Below, piece by piece: positions 44,012-52,427 of a stretch of DNA of 64,000 nt (position 1 is the first letter of the stretch; every line of letters starts with the position of its first letter). Location: the NCBI GenBank assembly GCA_958296015.1, contig CATQIH010000003.1, positions 61,939 to 125,938 of the forward strand, in the 5' to 3' direction. The DNA comes from Cyclobacteriaceae bacterium. GTDB taxonomy: Bacteria > Bacteroidota > Bacteroidia > Cytophagales > Cyclobacteriaceae. The position numbers and the translations under genes were made by a program. The notes below the pieces were generated by a model that was not told the DNA's origin, did not search any database, and was given only the letters and a program-made list of their open reading frames with translations.

Positions 44012-44995
44012 TCAGGCATTTAGCTTATCGCGGACTTTGATCAGCAGATCTCTGGTAGCAATCACGCCTTCTTCTTCGGGCAAACCTTCGCCTTCGTATT
44101 CTATGCCTACAAAGCCATGATAGTTGTTGTCCATCACGATCTTCATCATTTTCATATAGTCTATGTCAGATTCCTGGCCCTCGTTGTTGAAGTTGTACGT
44201 TTTGGCACTTACGCCTTTGGCATAAGGCATCAGTTCTGCCACACCTTTGTATTTGTCGTATTCTTCTTTGCAGCCATCGTTGGTGCGCTCCAGGCAAAAG
44301 TTACCAAAGTCGGGAAGGGTGCCTACGTTTGGCATATCGACGGCCTTCATCACACCAGATAGCCATTCGCCATTGCTGGAAAGCCCGCCGTGGTTTTCTA
44401 CGATCACGCCAATGTTTTCTTTTTGTGCATACTCGCCAAGCTTGCCCAGTCCTTCGGCAGCCAGTTTCTGCTGTTCTTCGTAGCCTCCCTGGCTCTGCGC
44501 ATTCACCCGGATGGAATGACAACCCAGATACTTAGCTGCCTCTACCCACTTGTAATGGTTCTCTACAGCCTGCATACGGACTTTCTGGTCAGGGTCGCCC
44601 AGCGCACCTTCGCCATCACACATGATCAGCACGCTGGTCACGCCTTCGCTGTTACAGATTTTTTTGAGCTCTGCCAGGTATTGTGTGTCTTTGGCTTTGT
44701 CTTTGAAAAATTGGTTGACGAATTCTACGCCCTCGATACCCAGCTCACGGGCTTTGCGGGGGAAATCCAGGTTGTCCATTTTGGCTGTGCCTGGATTACC
44801 AAACAAGGCTCTGTGATAAGACCATTCTGCCAAAGAGATTTTGAATAAAGGATTGGCACCGGTTGTTTTTTGCTGCGATGTAGTGTCTGCTACTTGTGCT
44901 GTTTCAGACTTTGTGCTGCTGTTGCAACTAAAACCCACAAGTCCTAATCCTGCGGAAAGTGCTACTGATTGTCTGATGAAAATTCTTCTTTGCAT
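44012..44995 (-). CDS. Exported sugar phosphate isomerase/epimerase-like lipoprotein
   Basis: 327 residues of the xylose-isomerase-like TIM-barrel family. The N-terminus [20 protein letters not shown] has a twin-arginine-like start followed by the lipobox GFSC (Cys near 24), so it is probably a lipoprotein. Barrel motifs are [12 protein letters not shown] near 88, [29 protein letters not shown] near 197 (Glu), and [16 protein letters not shown] near 293 (Glu). The second barrel protein of this type lies at 15,870-16,757; they share no operon. The substrate is unknown. Confidence 0.85.
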   Translation of the reverse strand: MQRRIFIRQSVALSAGLGLVGFSCNSSTKSETAQVADTTSQQKTTGANPLFKISLAEWSYHRALFGNPGTAKMDNLDFPRKARELGIEGVEFVNQFFKDKAKDTQYLAELKKICNSEGVTSVLIMCDGEGALGDPDQKVRMQAVENHYKWVEAAKYLGCHSIRVNAQSQGGYEEQQKLAAEGLGKLGEYAQKENIGVIVENHGGLSSNGEWLSGVMKAVDMPNVGTLPDFGNFCLERTNDGCKEEYDKYKGVAELMPYAKGVSAKTYNFNNEGQESDIDYMKMMKIVMDNNYHGFVGIEYEGEGLPEEEGVIATRDLLIKVRDKLNA

Positions 44996-45098
44996 GAGTT
45001 TGTTGTAATATGATGAATATAAGCCTGAAAATAGTATTTATTTCTTATACTTCAATTACTTCGTGCAGATATGCCATTGCTTGCCAATAAAATCTATT

Positions 45099-46178
45099 TT
45101 AGTGAATGGCGGTGAAAAACCTGTTCCAGCGAATTGTATGGAGCAAGTCTGCATCTTTATCTGTAGAAAAATAGACAAACAGAGGCTTGCCCACGATATG
45201 GTCTCCTGGTACAAAGCCCCAGAACCTTGAATCCTCCGAATTATGCCGGTTGTCGCCCATCATAAAATAATAATCCTGCTGAAAAGTATACTGTGTCTGC
45301 TCCTTTCCATCGATCAATAGCTTGTCGTCTTTTATCGTGGCGTTTACCGGCTCATAATGTATAATGGCCGATCCATATAGCCTGATGTTGTATGGGTTGA
45401 TGGGTATGGTCGCACCTGCCTTAGGCAAATAGACAGGCCCGTAAAAATCAGTGGTCCAGTTCAGCGATGCATCATGTGGATACACGGCATTGCCCATGCT
45501 GCCCGGTTCGTAGGTGATTTCTTCTACCGATTGGATAAAGTCCAGCTTTTGCATATCGGCTACTTGGTATGCTTCCATGTTGATCTTGTATCCGCCCGGC
45601 ACCTGCCGGTAATCATCGATGTTTAGCTTACGGAATATTCGGGGATGGATTTGCTGATCGGTAGCGGCAAAGTAACTGGTCTGTGCATTTTCGGGCAAGG
45701 CAAGAGCTTGCCCGTTGATCATAATCTGCTTGTTAACGATCTGGAGCGTATCGCCTGGCAAGCCCACGCAGCGTTTTACATAGAAAGTCTTCATATCGAC
45801 CGGACGATCCCATTCCGGTGGGTAGTTGAACACCACCGGGTCATTGTGTTGCACCTGCGTAAATCCTGGCAGGCGGTATTTTGGTAGCTGCACCCAATCG
45901 AGGTAAGCAGGAATGTCCGTACCGGGCATGGTCTGGTGCATCAGCGGAATTTGTAGCAGCGTCTCCGGCAGCTTTGCACCGTAGTGTACTTTACTCACAA
46001 AAAGCTGGTCGCCCACGAGCAAAGAATTTTCCATAGAACCTGTTGGGATGGCAAAAGCCTGCATAAAAAGTCCTCGTACAAGAGAAGCAACAACAACGGC
46101 AAACACAATGGCACTCAGCCATTCTTTGGTGAACTTTCTGAAGCCCGAGGGCTGGGGTTGATCGGTATGAGATTCCAT
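45099..46178 (-). CDS. lepB: Signal peptidase I
   Basis: 359-residue S26 leader peptidase that removes Sec signal peptides. The start at 46178 gives METHTDQPQP-like MESHTDQPQPSGFRKF; the frame upstream is not conserved-looking. A transmembrane helix lies at about 18-40. The catalytic Ser is in FAIPTGSMENSLLVGD near 48 and the general-base Lys in MKTFYVKRCVGLPGD near 142-156. Box E is MMGDNRHNSEDSRFWGFVP near 315-333. The insertion between boxes D and E is large, as in Bacteroidota. It has no operon partner. Confidence 0.93.
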   Translation of the reverse strand: MESHTDQPQPSGFRKFTKEWLSAIVFAVVVASLVRGLFMQAFAIPTGSMENSLLVGDQLFVSKVHYGAKLPETLLQIPLMHQTMPGTDIPAYLDWVQLPKYRLPGFTQVQHNDPVVFNYPPEWDRPVDMKTFYVKRCVGLPGDTLQIVNKQIMINGQALALPENAQTSYFAATDQQIHPRIFRKLNIDDYRQVPGGYKINMEAYQVADMQKLDFIQSVEEITYEPGSMGNAVYPHDASLNWTTDFYGPVYLPKAGATIPINPYNIRLYGSAIIHYEPVNATIKDDKLLIDGKEQTQYTFQQDYYFMMGDNRHNSEDSRFWGFVPGDHIVGKPLFVYFSTDKDADLLHTIRWNRFFTAIH

Positions 46179-46444
46179 AAAAATAGTTGTTTTGACGGTG
46201 GTAAATAACAGACAGTGGCACTTTATAATAAACGTTGCGACAAGGTGGTTTATTGACAGTAAGACAGAGGGCTTCGGAAGAAAATACAGTTTCGCAAAGG
46301 AAGTGTGAAAGGTTGTAGAAAATCTGTGGAATTGTTTGCTACACAATTTCCACAACCAATAGAATCTCACCTACGAAAAACTTGGCAAAAGGGTTCCTAA
46401 GAGGCTTCAATAAGTTTGGTATGGTTTTGTTACAGCTTAAGCAT

Positions 46445-46840
46445 ATGAAAGTGATTAAGTTTTTTTGTCTTATTGGTTTGCTGGCAGTTATTGCATCCGC
46501 AGTGGCAGAAAATACGATTGTAAGTTCTTCATTTTTTAAGCAATACTTAGATCGGAGTATCGCAAGTACACATCAGGCTATTAGCCTGTCGGATATACCG
46601 ACAGAGGTCATAGAAAGTTTCATGCAGAGTCCGTACAAAGACCTGCACATCCACGAAGTGCAAAAAATAGAAGATCATGCCTCCTTTTCTTTTGCATGGG
46701 CAACATACCTCATGCCTGCCAAAGCTTTTGCACCGGAAGTACAATATGTATTATCTCTTGGCGATGACGTAAGCCAACAGGTAGTGGCTATCGTTAGTTT
46801 TGACTATAAAGGCAAGCTGCTAACAATCAGAAATATTTAA
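46445..46840 (+). CDS. Small exported protein of unknown function
   Basis: 131-residue protein with a Sec signal peptide (MKVIKFFCLIGLLAVIASAV, cleavage near AVA-E). The mature region has no recognised domain; hydrophobic residues alternate as in small beta-rich or PepSY-like proteins, with PTEVIESFMQSPYKDLHIHE reminiscent of such folds. This likeness is weak. A TTG start at 46382 would prefix 21 residues before the signal peptide, so the ATG is chosen. Confidence 0.6.
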   Translation: MKVIKFFCLIGLLAVIASAVAENTIVSSSFFKQYLDRSIASTHQAISLSDIPTEVIESFMQSPYKDLHIHEVQKIEDHASFSFAWATYLMPAKAFAPEVQYVLSLGDDVSQQVVAIVSFDYKGKLLTIRNI

Positions 46841-46898
46841 TAAAAGGATTTTCCATCTCACCGGATGACCTCGGCTACGGACTTTTGCTCCGCATTTT

Positions 46899-48233
46899 TT
46901 ATGGCTGCACTGCTTGTACAAATCTGTTGGTGATTTCTATAAAATAGCTCCCTGTATATGGCCCAAACCAGTTGGTTTCTTTTGCTTCCTGGTTATCGTT
47001 ATGATAATAAGCATCAGGAACGATGTAGCCGACATAGCTGCCATCAAAACTGGTGACTATGGTATGCATATTTTTCGGCACTTGCAGTCGTGGATAAAGC
47101 ATACCGGAAAAGTCTCCCGGAAAACCTAGAAATATAATATCTCCTATTTGCAGGAGTGTGATTTGCGGCGACAGTTTACCAAATACCGCGTCAAAAAGCC
47201 AAGGACGAAGACGCCAACGTTCGTTGATCTTAAACTGCGGCTCGCCCAATGCTACAGGCAGCGAGGCAAACAAAAATACACCCTGAGTATTCCCTGTGTG
47301 TGGTTTTGATACGTTTGCCAGCACCGGGGCTGCAAGTTGCTGTGCAAAATGTGCCAGTTTCTCATCAGCAAAAGTGCCCTCTCTGACAGGCGCATGGCTT
47401 CCTACGGCTCCGGCAGCAAACAAAGCAAAATCTATGGCAGTATCCGCTTCCAACGCCCTGACAAAGGCACCCGGATAGTCTGCCGATAAGCCTTTGAGTT
47501 TAGCATCGGTATACGTAGCATGGGCTGCAAAAGTGCAGATCAGCCCTGTTTTTCCACTTTTTTTTCTAAGTGAAACCACGCGAAGCAGCGAATCAACGGC
47601 CCCGTTGGCTACCAGCCGATTGGCTACCAGGGCGGGCAGTGCATATGCCTGATAGTCCATATCTACAGGCTCCATGCTGTTAATGGCTGTTTGAATAGAT
47701 TTTTTTGTTTGCGTAGCAATGTATTGTACCAGGTCTTCATTGTAGATACCGGCAATCATTTGTCCGCCCAGCCCGGTAGCCCAGCCACCATAGCTGTGAT
47801 GCGTATGGATAGCCGTAAAATAAAAATAATCTATGCCTAGCAGCTCCGTGGCCTGTCGCACTGCGGCTGCCAGTGCCGGGTGTACCATCATAAAATCATA
47901 ACTGATAAAGGCTACTTTCTTGCCGCCTTTTGAAAAAACCACCGTGCGGACAAATACCGAATCGTGGACATGCGTGTAGTCTCCTTTATAGCCATAGCCC
48001 ATCAGGTGTGCAGGTTTTTGGGGTGTTATGTTTGCAGCAGCCCAGCCTGCCCGGAGCGTATCTTTGTGGCTAACAGCAAATTTTACAAGGCTATCGCTGC
48101 CCAGCTGCGCCAGGGTTTTCCGGTAATAGTCTTTTTCCTGATAAGGCGTGTCATCGACAGGCTTGACCAACACCAGCACAATAATCAGCAGCGTAGCGAT
48201 GACGTATAAAAAGAGTTTCAACAAACGAGTCAC
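46899..48233 (-). CDS. Neutral/alkaline ceramidase-like hydrolase
   Basis: About 444 residues. A GTG at 48233 follows a good Shine-Dalgarno (GAGGAGGA at about 48,241-48,248) with 7-bp spacing, which decides the start. A signal anchor follows immediately (LFLYVIATLLIIVLVLVKP). The ceramidase N-terminal family shows AGWAAANITPQKPAHLMGYG near 62, FISYDFMMVHPAL near 108, the zinc-region YFTAIHTHHSYGGWATGLGG near 140-158 and FAAHATYTDAKLKGLSADYPG near 235. It probably hydrolyses sphingolipid or other amides outside the inner membrane; some members are named neutral/alkaline non-lysosomal ceramidase-like only by domain. Confidence in the precise substrate is low. Confidence 0.8.
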   Translation of the reverse strand: MTRLLKLFLYVIATLLIIVLVLVKPVDDTPYQEKDYYRKTLAQLGSDSLVKFAVSHKDTLRAGWAAANITPQKPAHLMGYGYKGDYTHVHDSVFVRTVVFSKGGKKVAFISYDFMMVHPALAAAVRQATELLGIDYFYFTAIHTHHSYGGWATGLGGQMIAGIYNEDLVQYIATQTKKSIQTAINSMEPVDMDYQAYALPALVANRLVANGAVDSLLRVVSLRKKSGKTGLICTFAAHATYTDAKLKGLSADYPGAFVRALEADTAIDFALFAAGAVGSHAPVREGTFADEKLAHFAQQLAAPVLANVSKPHTGNTQGVFLFASLPVALGEPQFKINERWRLRPWLFDAVFGKLSPQITLLQIGDIIFLGFPGDFSGMLYPRLQVPKNMHTIVTSFDGSYVGYIVPDAYYHNDNQEAKETNWFGPYTGSYFIEITNRFVQAVQP

Positions 48234-48605
48234 AGGCGAATCCTCCTCGGTTTTGTAGCATTCAATCGTAATATTATGGCAATGACGATCATTTGGTAAA
48301 GTTATTTTTGCAGGCAGCACATCATCTTACACCTTCGGCTACACATATCCTACGATGCCTGATATAGTATGCTACGTCGCCTGACTGTAAAAAACGCTGG
48401 ATAACCCGGTTTATGATAAAGGCCAACGGCTACATATAAAATGTGCTACAATGTTCTTTTTCTGATTTTAGTACATCATAGCTTATGGACAGAAACCCTC
48501 CGGCCTATTGCCGAAAGCATTCTTTACTTTTACCATAGCATATGATACTAACAGATTGCCTTCGGATAAGCATCATACAGCAAGGATAGCAAAAAAAGAA
48601 AGAGA
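48234..48605. other. Non-coding gap upstream of the ceramidase-like and secreted protein genes
   Basis: A divergent intergenic region of about 370 bp. It holds the SD of the ceramidase-like gene at 48,241-48,248. The leftward frame stays open to 48,320 with a GTG there, so a longer protein is possible. Otherwise no gene or clear promoter is seen. Confidence 0.45.
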
Positions 48606-49292
48606 ATGATAGCCAGACTAATAATTATATTGATGCTTAGTTTTGCGCACACCATATACGGGCAGAATGCCGTTGATGTGCAGACAACAGAAGCTACCAT
48701 CAACGCAGACAGCATTCAGCAGTATTTTATTTTGTCTTCTTTGCCCATCAACCAACTCAAATCCGGTGAGATCATTGCTATTCCATATCCGGGCCAGGCC
48801 CAGGTAGTAGATGCCTATGTGGTGACCGGTCAGCTACCTGCTGGCATTACCCTGTATCCCAATGGCTTGTTAACTGTCAGCGACAGCAAACTTGTACAGG
48901 CGGGCCATTACAACTTTACAATTGAAACCATATTGGTAAGCAAAGAGGTCCGCAGACATGAGCTTCACTGGCAGGCAACAGCAGCCAAAGGCATAGACCG
49001 TGACGCGATCTTTTTTGTAACCAACAAAAAGAATATCGGTGAATATGTGAATGGAGAAATGCTGGCCCATGCCCACGACCCAGACGGAGATGTCACCAGT
49101 GCTAGGGTAATCAGAGGAGGGCTTCCAAATGGTTCGTCATTGTCTGACAAGGGAAATGTCGTTGTATCTGACAGCCATATGCTGAAAACCGGTACCTACC
49201 ATGCGTGGATCGTGACGACAGATACGCAGAAAGGTATTTCCTTGTTTGTGCTTACCCTTTATCTGGAAAATGCGCCCATCGCCGGTAACTGA
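48606..49292 (+). CDS. Exported protein with two Ig-like repeats
   Basis: 228 residues with a Sec signal peptide (MIARLIIILMLSFAHTIYG, cleavage near YGQ). Two tandem modules share the pattern GQLPAGITLYPNGLLTVSDS (about 78-97) and GGLPNGSSLSDKGNVVVSDS (about 170-189), followed by GHYNFTIET / GTYHAWIVT. This is the pattern of putative Ig (He_PIG-like) domains used in adhesion proteins. There is no C-terminal sorting domain, so it is secreted or periplasmic. Confidence 0.75.
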   Translation: MIARLIIILMLSFAHTIYGQNAVDVQTTEATINADSIQQYFILSSLPINQLKSGEIIAIPYPGQAQVVDAYVVTGQLPAGITLYPNGLLTVSDSKLVQAGHYNFTIETILVSKEVRRHELHWQATAAKGIDRDAIFFVTNKKNIGEYVNGEMLAHAHDPDGDVTSARVIRGGLPNGSSLSDKGNVVVSDSHMLKTGTYHAWIVTTDTQKGISLFVLTLYLENAPIAGN

Positions 49293-49299
49293 TGAACCA

Positions 49300-49913
49300 T
49301 AACGGATAAATTCAAAAATAAATACCGTATATCCTCTGCCCGTTTACGATCTTGGGATGATGGATGCAACGGGGCTTATTTTATTACAATCTGTACCCAG
49401 CATCACCACCATTGATTTCGGTGAGATTCGCAATAGAAAAATAACATTATCCACCATCGGTCAATGGGCAGAAACATGTTGGCACGAAATATCCGAACAT
49501 TTTCCATTTGTGGAATTGGATGCGTTTGTCGTCATGCATTCCATGCTGGGCCAAACCACATACACGGCATTATCACCATCAATAAACCGGGCAATAACGT
49601 AACCGCAACCGTAGAGACACAAAATTTTGCGTCTCTACTACCATCGCCGTCATCATCCCACCAAACAAAAAACAAATTTGGTCTCCAATCACAAAACCTG
49701 CCATCCATCGTACGGGGATACAAAATTGGGGTAACCAGACAGGCACGAAAAATCAATAAACATTTTGCCTGACGGACCGGGTCCACGGTGGATGCCGCCC
49801 AGCAACCCCGGTATCACGACCATATTATTCGCAATGAACAATCATTCCTGCGTATTCAGCATTATATCAATGTAAATGTTGAAAACTGGAAGGAAGACCG
49901 GTTTCATAAATAG
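49300..49913 (+). pseudogene. REP-associated tyrosine transposase (RAYT/Y1-type), frameshifted
   Basis: The DNA encodes, across three frames, pieces of an IS200-like Y1 transposase of the REP-associated family. The pieces are KYRISSARLRSWDDGCNGAY (49,300s), FGEIRNRKITLSTIGQWAE then SEHFPFVELDAFVVM (about 49,419-49,540), NHIHGIITINKPGNN (about 49,555-49,600), IVRGYKIGVTRQARKI (about 49,700-49,760), and HDHIIRNEQSFLRIQHY with ENWKEDRFHK to the TAG at 49,911. At least three frameshifts and a stop within 50 bp separate them. The PNHIHG portion is the conserved HUH pair. The gene is decayed, but its middle still carries a REP-type palindrome. Confidence 0.75.
49611..49638. repeat. REP-type palindrome embedded in the transposase
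   Basis: Near-perfect 28-bp palindrome beginning GTAGAGACACAAAA and closing GCGTCTCTAC, with one mismatch pair. It lies in the poorly conserved middle of the RAYT remnant, where such palindromes are often found. Confidence 0.75.
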
Positions 49914-50050
49914 GCTGTTGGCTGCTCAACACAACGCCTGTCTGATAACATCCAAAGATTAATATGATATTAAGTTGAAATTTTCTGTCGCATAAACCGT
50001 AGCTATTCTTATTTTTGTTTAGATGCAAAAAGCATGAATAGATAAGCGTT
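49914..50050. other. Chromosomal stretch left of attL, probable native dnaE leader
   Basis: No gene is supported. This is the host sequence upstream of the dnaE start before the element inserted. It contains the probable promoter described separately. Confidence 0.5.
50010..50017 (+). promoter_or_regulatory. Probable native dnaE promoter (-7 box), now separated from dnaE
   Basis: TATTTTTG fits TAnnTTTG, with a TTTTCTG-like -33 candidate about 23 bp upstream. It sits 51 bp before the ATG in the left 36-bp repeat. Without the element it would drive dnaE; now it faces only a nine-codon ORF (MYLIFDNCI, 50,068-50,097). Confidence 0.5.
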
Positions 50051-50086
50051 AGAAAAAGCAATCAACTATGTACCTGATCTTTGATA
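50051..50086 (+). repeat. attL, left 36-bp direct repeat
   Basis: Identical to 58,188-58,223. It contains AGAAAAAGCAATCAACT and ATG plus codons YLIFD. After the repeat the frame adds NCI and stops at 50,095-50,097, so no polymerase can be made from this copy. Confidence 0.9.
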
Positions 50087-50249
50087 ATTGCATCTAACTA
50101 TCTGATAATTAACACACTTATATTTTCAGGATAACAAATAGGTAACAACTTGTAGTTTTTTTCTCTTTTAGTCTCTATAAAACCTCAACTAAGCCCTACT
50201 CAAAAAGTTGTTGGGCTTCCAGTCTCAACATGCGCAATTCAGATAAGGC

Positions 50250-50282
50250 AAAAAAAGCTCCCGAAACATTTCAGAAGCCTTT
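50250..50282 (-). terminator. Terminator of the metallopeptidase-like gene
   Basis: On the minus strand AGGCTTCTGAAA / TTTCGGGAGCT pairs with one G-T and one mismatch step and is followed by seven T. It lies about 32 bp after the stop of the last element gene, before attL. Confidence 0.6.
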
Positions 50283-50313
50283 ATTTAGGTATCACTTTAA
50301 ATGATAGAAGATG

Positions 50314-50925
50314 TCAAAGAAGCAGCAAAGCACCATCAATCGTGCTAAATTTATAGTTATTGGTATGTAACACTCCTGCTGTATCCTGATAGCTTACAAC
50401 CTGATTGAGCGTATCGAATACGGCTGGCATCTGGTACCCACCCCAGGAAGGAACATAACCGTATTGAATATTAGATTTGTAGGTAACAGGTTCGTACTCC
50501 TCATTGAAATATTCTTTCATCATCTTTTGGGAAAATGCTTCTGCCTCGTCTTCTTCCTGCCATTGGTCCTGAAAAGAATACTGACAACCATTCTGATCTA
50601 AATAGTAGTGGTAGAACTCATGAAACAGCGTAGGAATAAGATCATTAGACTTATAGTTGAGTAGTATCTGTTTTGCTTTTGGTCTGTACATGCCGTCAAT
50701 TGCATCACTATAATCAAAATCAAAAGTATTGCCTTTTTCTACCTGTGCCATCCACTGTACACGTAAATCATTATCTTTTTCAAGATCTAAAGACTTGTAA
50801 ATGCTATCAATAGCCTTTGCTATCTTAATCCTTTCAGTATCACAAAAACTTTGTCCTACCTCTTTTGATGCGAAGCACTCATTGATGAAGCTCGCTGCAC
50901 TATCGTATATTTTGTAGTAATACAT
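50314..50925 (-). CDS. HExxH metallopeptidase-like protein of the element
   Basis: 203 residues, not recognised as a named family. TLFHEFYHYYLDQNG near 100-114 has the HExxH zinc motif (HEFYH at 102-106), and the following EEDEAEAFSQKMM near 123-135 could supply the third ligand, as in ImmA/IrrE-type and other small zincins. No transmembrane segment or signal peptide is visible. It is 4 bp downstream of the coiled-coil gene and closes the leftward transcript with a terminator. Proteases of this kind in mobile elements sometimes cleave a repressor or act as toxins; here that is inference only. Confidence 0.65.
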   Translation of the reverse strand: MYYYKIYDSAASFINECFASKEVGQSFCDTERIKIAKAIDSIYKSLDLEKDNDLRVQWMAQVEKGNTFDFDYSDAIDGMYRPKAKQILLNYKSNDLIPTLFHEFYHYYLDQNGCQYSFQDQWQEEDEAEAFSQKMMKEYFNEEYEPVTYKSNIQYGYVPSWGGYQMPAVFDTLNQVVSYQDTAGVLHTNNYKFSTIDGALLLL

Positions 50926-50929
50926 AGCC

Positions 50930-51658
50930 TTATAGTTTTAGCCTGTTTTTAATCCCATCCAGATAATAATCCATGCCTTTCATATTATCCCCTGTTCCTG
51001 CCTGGGATGAAAAAGCCATTATGTTTTTGATTACCTGTTCTAACGCCAAAGTATGTTTTTCCGCTTGCTGTATGTAAGGCAAAGCCAGCCTATTGTACTC
51101 CTGTGTTATTTCTTTTTCCAGGTCTTTACGCATGGCATTCATGTTCAAACCCTGCTGGTAGATTTCTTTCATTTCCTGGTAAATGTCCTTTAGTTTCCCT
51201 TTCTCATTCTCATAATCATCATCTCTGGTTAAGGTGTTGATATGTCCACCGTGAGAAACTCCGGAAGGCTCAACAGGATTGCGTAAATCAGATACTACTT
51301 TTGTTTGTTCGTTGAATGCTTTTTTCAGCACATCAGTGCGCTGTAAAACATCTTGATGCTGTATGCTAAGCTCTTTGATTTTCTGCTGAAGCACTGCCAG
51401 TTGAGGATATTGTTTTGTGAAAGCTTTTGTATCTTCCTCGTTTTCCTTTTTTATGCGGGCTTCAATCCTCGTTCTTTTTTCTTTGAGTACCTGCATTTCT
51501 TGCACTGATTCTTTGGCTTCCGGTCTGTTTCTACCATATTCATTATTGTACCGGATTGCATAAATGCGTTGTAATTCCAACTGCTGTTGAATAATGACAT
51601 CTCTTTCTTTTTCCAGTTCCCTCAACACAGGATTATGGCCGTAATACGAATCTCTCAT
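50930..51658 (-). CDS. Coiled-coil protein of the element
   Basis: 242 residues, predicted to be almost wholly alpha-helical, with heptad-like repeats from about 5 to 230, for example KERDVIIQQQLELQRIYAIR and KIKELSIQHQDVLQRTDVLK. There is no recognised domain. The charged residues resemble mobilisation or structural accessory proteins, but no specific match can be claimed. Its start overlaps the end of the RHH gene by 26 bp, so the two are translationally linked; the metallopeptidase-like gene follows 4 bp later. Confidence 0.6.
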   Translation of the reverse strand: MRDSYYGHNPVLRELEKERDVIIQQQLELQRIYAIRYNNEYGRNRPEAKESVQEMQVLKEKRTRIEARIKKENEEDTKAFTKQYPQLAVLQQKIKELSIQHQDVLQRTDVLKKAFNEQTKVVSDLRNPVEPSGVSHGGHINTLTRDDDYENEKGKLKDIYQEMKEIYQQGLNMNAMRKDLEKEITQEYNRLALPYIQQAEKHTLALEQVIKNIMAFSSQAGTGDNMKGMDYYLDGIKNRLKL

Positions 51659-51800
51659 ACTGTTTTTTGATTATATGTTCTTGTAATGCTTCCTCGATGA
51701 TCTTGTTGCGGCTTTTGCCTTCTGCTTCTGCCAGATATTTCAATTCTTCTTCCCACAAGTGTCTGGAAAGTGTTGTGTTAATTCTAACTTTGTCTGTCAT
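51633..51800 (-). CDS. Ribbon-helix-helix (CopG-like) DNA-binding protein
   Basis: 55 residues, MTDKVRINTTLSRHLWEEEL, then KYLAEAEGKSRNKIIEEAL. The beta strand plus two helices with a Gly turn fit a ribbon-helix-helix dimer. The ATG at 51800 is chosen over a start 28 residues upstream. It heads the RHH-coiled-coil-metallopeptidase transcript and probably autoregulates it. RHH proteins also act as MobC-type relaxase accessories or antitoxins; both are possible. Confidence 0.7.
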   Translation of the reverse strand: MTDKVRINTTLSRHLWEEELKYLAEAEGKSRNKIIEEALQEHIIKKQYERFVLRP

Positions 51801-51912
51801 GATGCTGCTTTTAATTGTCTGTACATGCGTACAATTTACGAAATGATAGCACGCTTTTAAGGTACATAATGTCACTTTTTTCATGATAATATATACCTTT
51901 TTTTATGCGCAT

Positions 51913-52176
51913 CTATTTTTCTGGCAACGGTTCACACCCCAGGGCTTGTATCCTGCTAATGATTACGCCGTCTTCAAGTCCATAGGCTTCCATTTGCTTT
52001 TTAGCGTCTTCTACCGTCATTCGATCGGGAAAGTACTCTCTGTACATAGAATCTACCGACAACGTTATAACGCCTTCGTGAGCGATGAATACCACCCTTT
52101 GTTGTGATAGCTTTGCAATGCGTTCCGCGTGCTCTAACTCGAGCAAGAACTTTAATTTTTCTTTCAATTGGTTCAT
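51913..52176 (-). CDS. Small protein of unknown function (87 aa)
   Basis: 87 residues: an N-terminal helix (QLKEKLKFLLELEHAERIAK), a middle with VVFIAHEGVITLSVDSM, and a C-terminal LEDGVIISRIQALGCEPL. No domain is recognised. Its ATG overlaps the stop of the preceding 84-aa gene (ATGA), so the two are translationally coupled; it ends 113 bp before the RHH gene. Confidence 0.5.
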   Translation of the reverse strand: MNQLKEKLKFLLELEHAERIAKLSQQRVVFIAHEGVITLSVDSMYREYFPDRMTVEDAKKQMEAYGLEDGVIISRIQALGCEPLPEK

Positions 52177-52427
52177 GATTTTGAGAAGTCTTCAAATTCA
52201 ATAATCAAAGGTTTTATGCCTATATCGTTACACTTCTTGACAAGGATTGCCCGGCTCATGGGCATGGCGAACATTTCGGTTAATACCGGGCTTTTGATTG
52301 TACCCAAAATGGTAAACTTATCCGGCTGCTCCATATTAGAAAAAGCTAGGTATTGAGCGTCCTTAGCGGCTGCCTCTATCATCTGAAGCAACTTCAACCT
52401 TTCTTGTAATTCTGATTTGCCTTTCAT
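52173..52427 (-). CDS. Small protein of unknown function (84 aa)
   Basis: 84 residues, MKGKSELQERLKLLQMIEAA at the start, then a hydrophobic stretch with SPVLTEMFAMPMSRAILVKK. No recognised domain and no transmembrane segment strong enough to call. It overlaps both neighbours by 4 bp (ATGA on each side), so the DUF5681-84aa-87aa trio is one translation unit. Confidence 0.5.
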   Translation of the reverse strand: MKGKSELQERLKLLQMIEAAAKDAQYLAFSNMEQPDKFTILGTIKSPVLTEMFAMPMSRAILVKKCNDIGIKPLIIEFEDFSKS

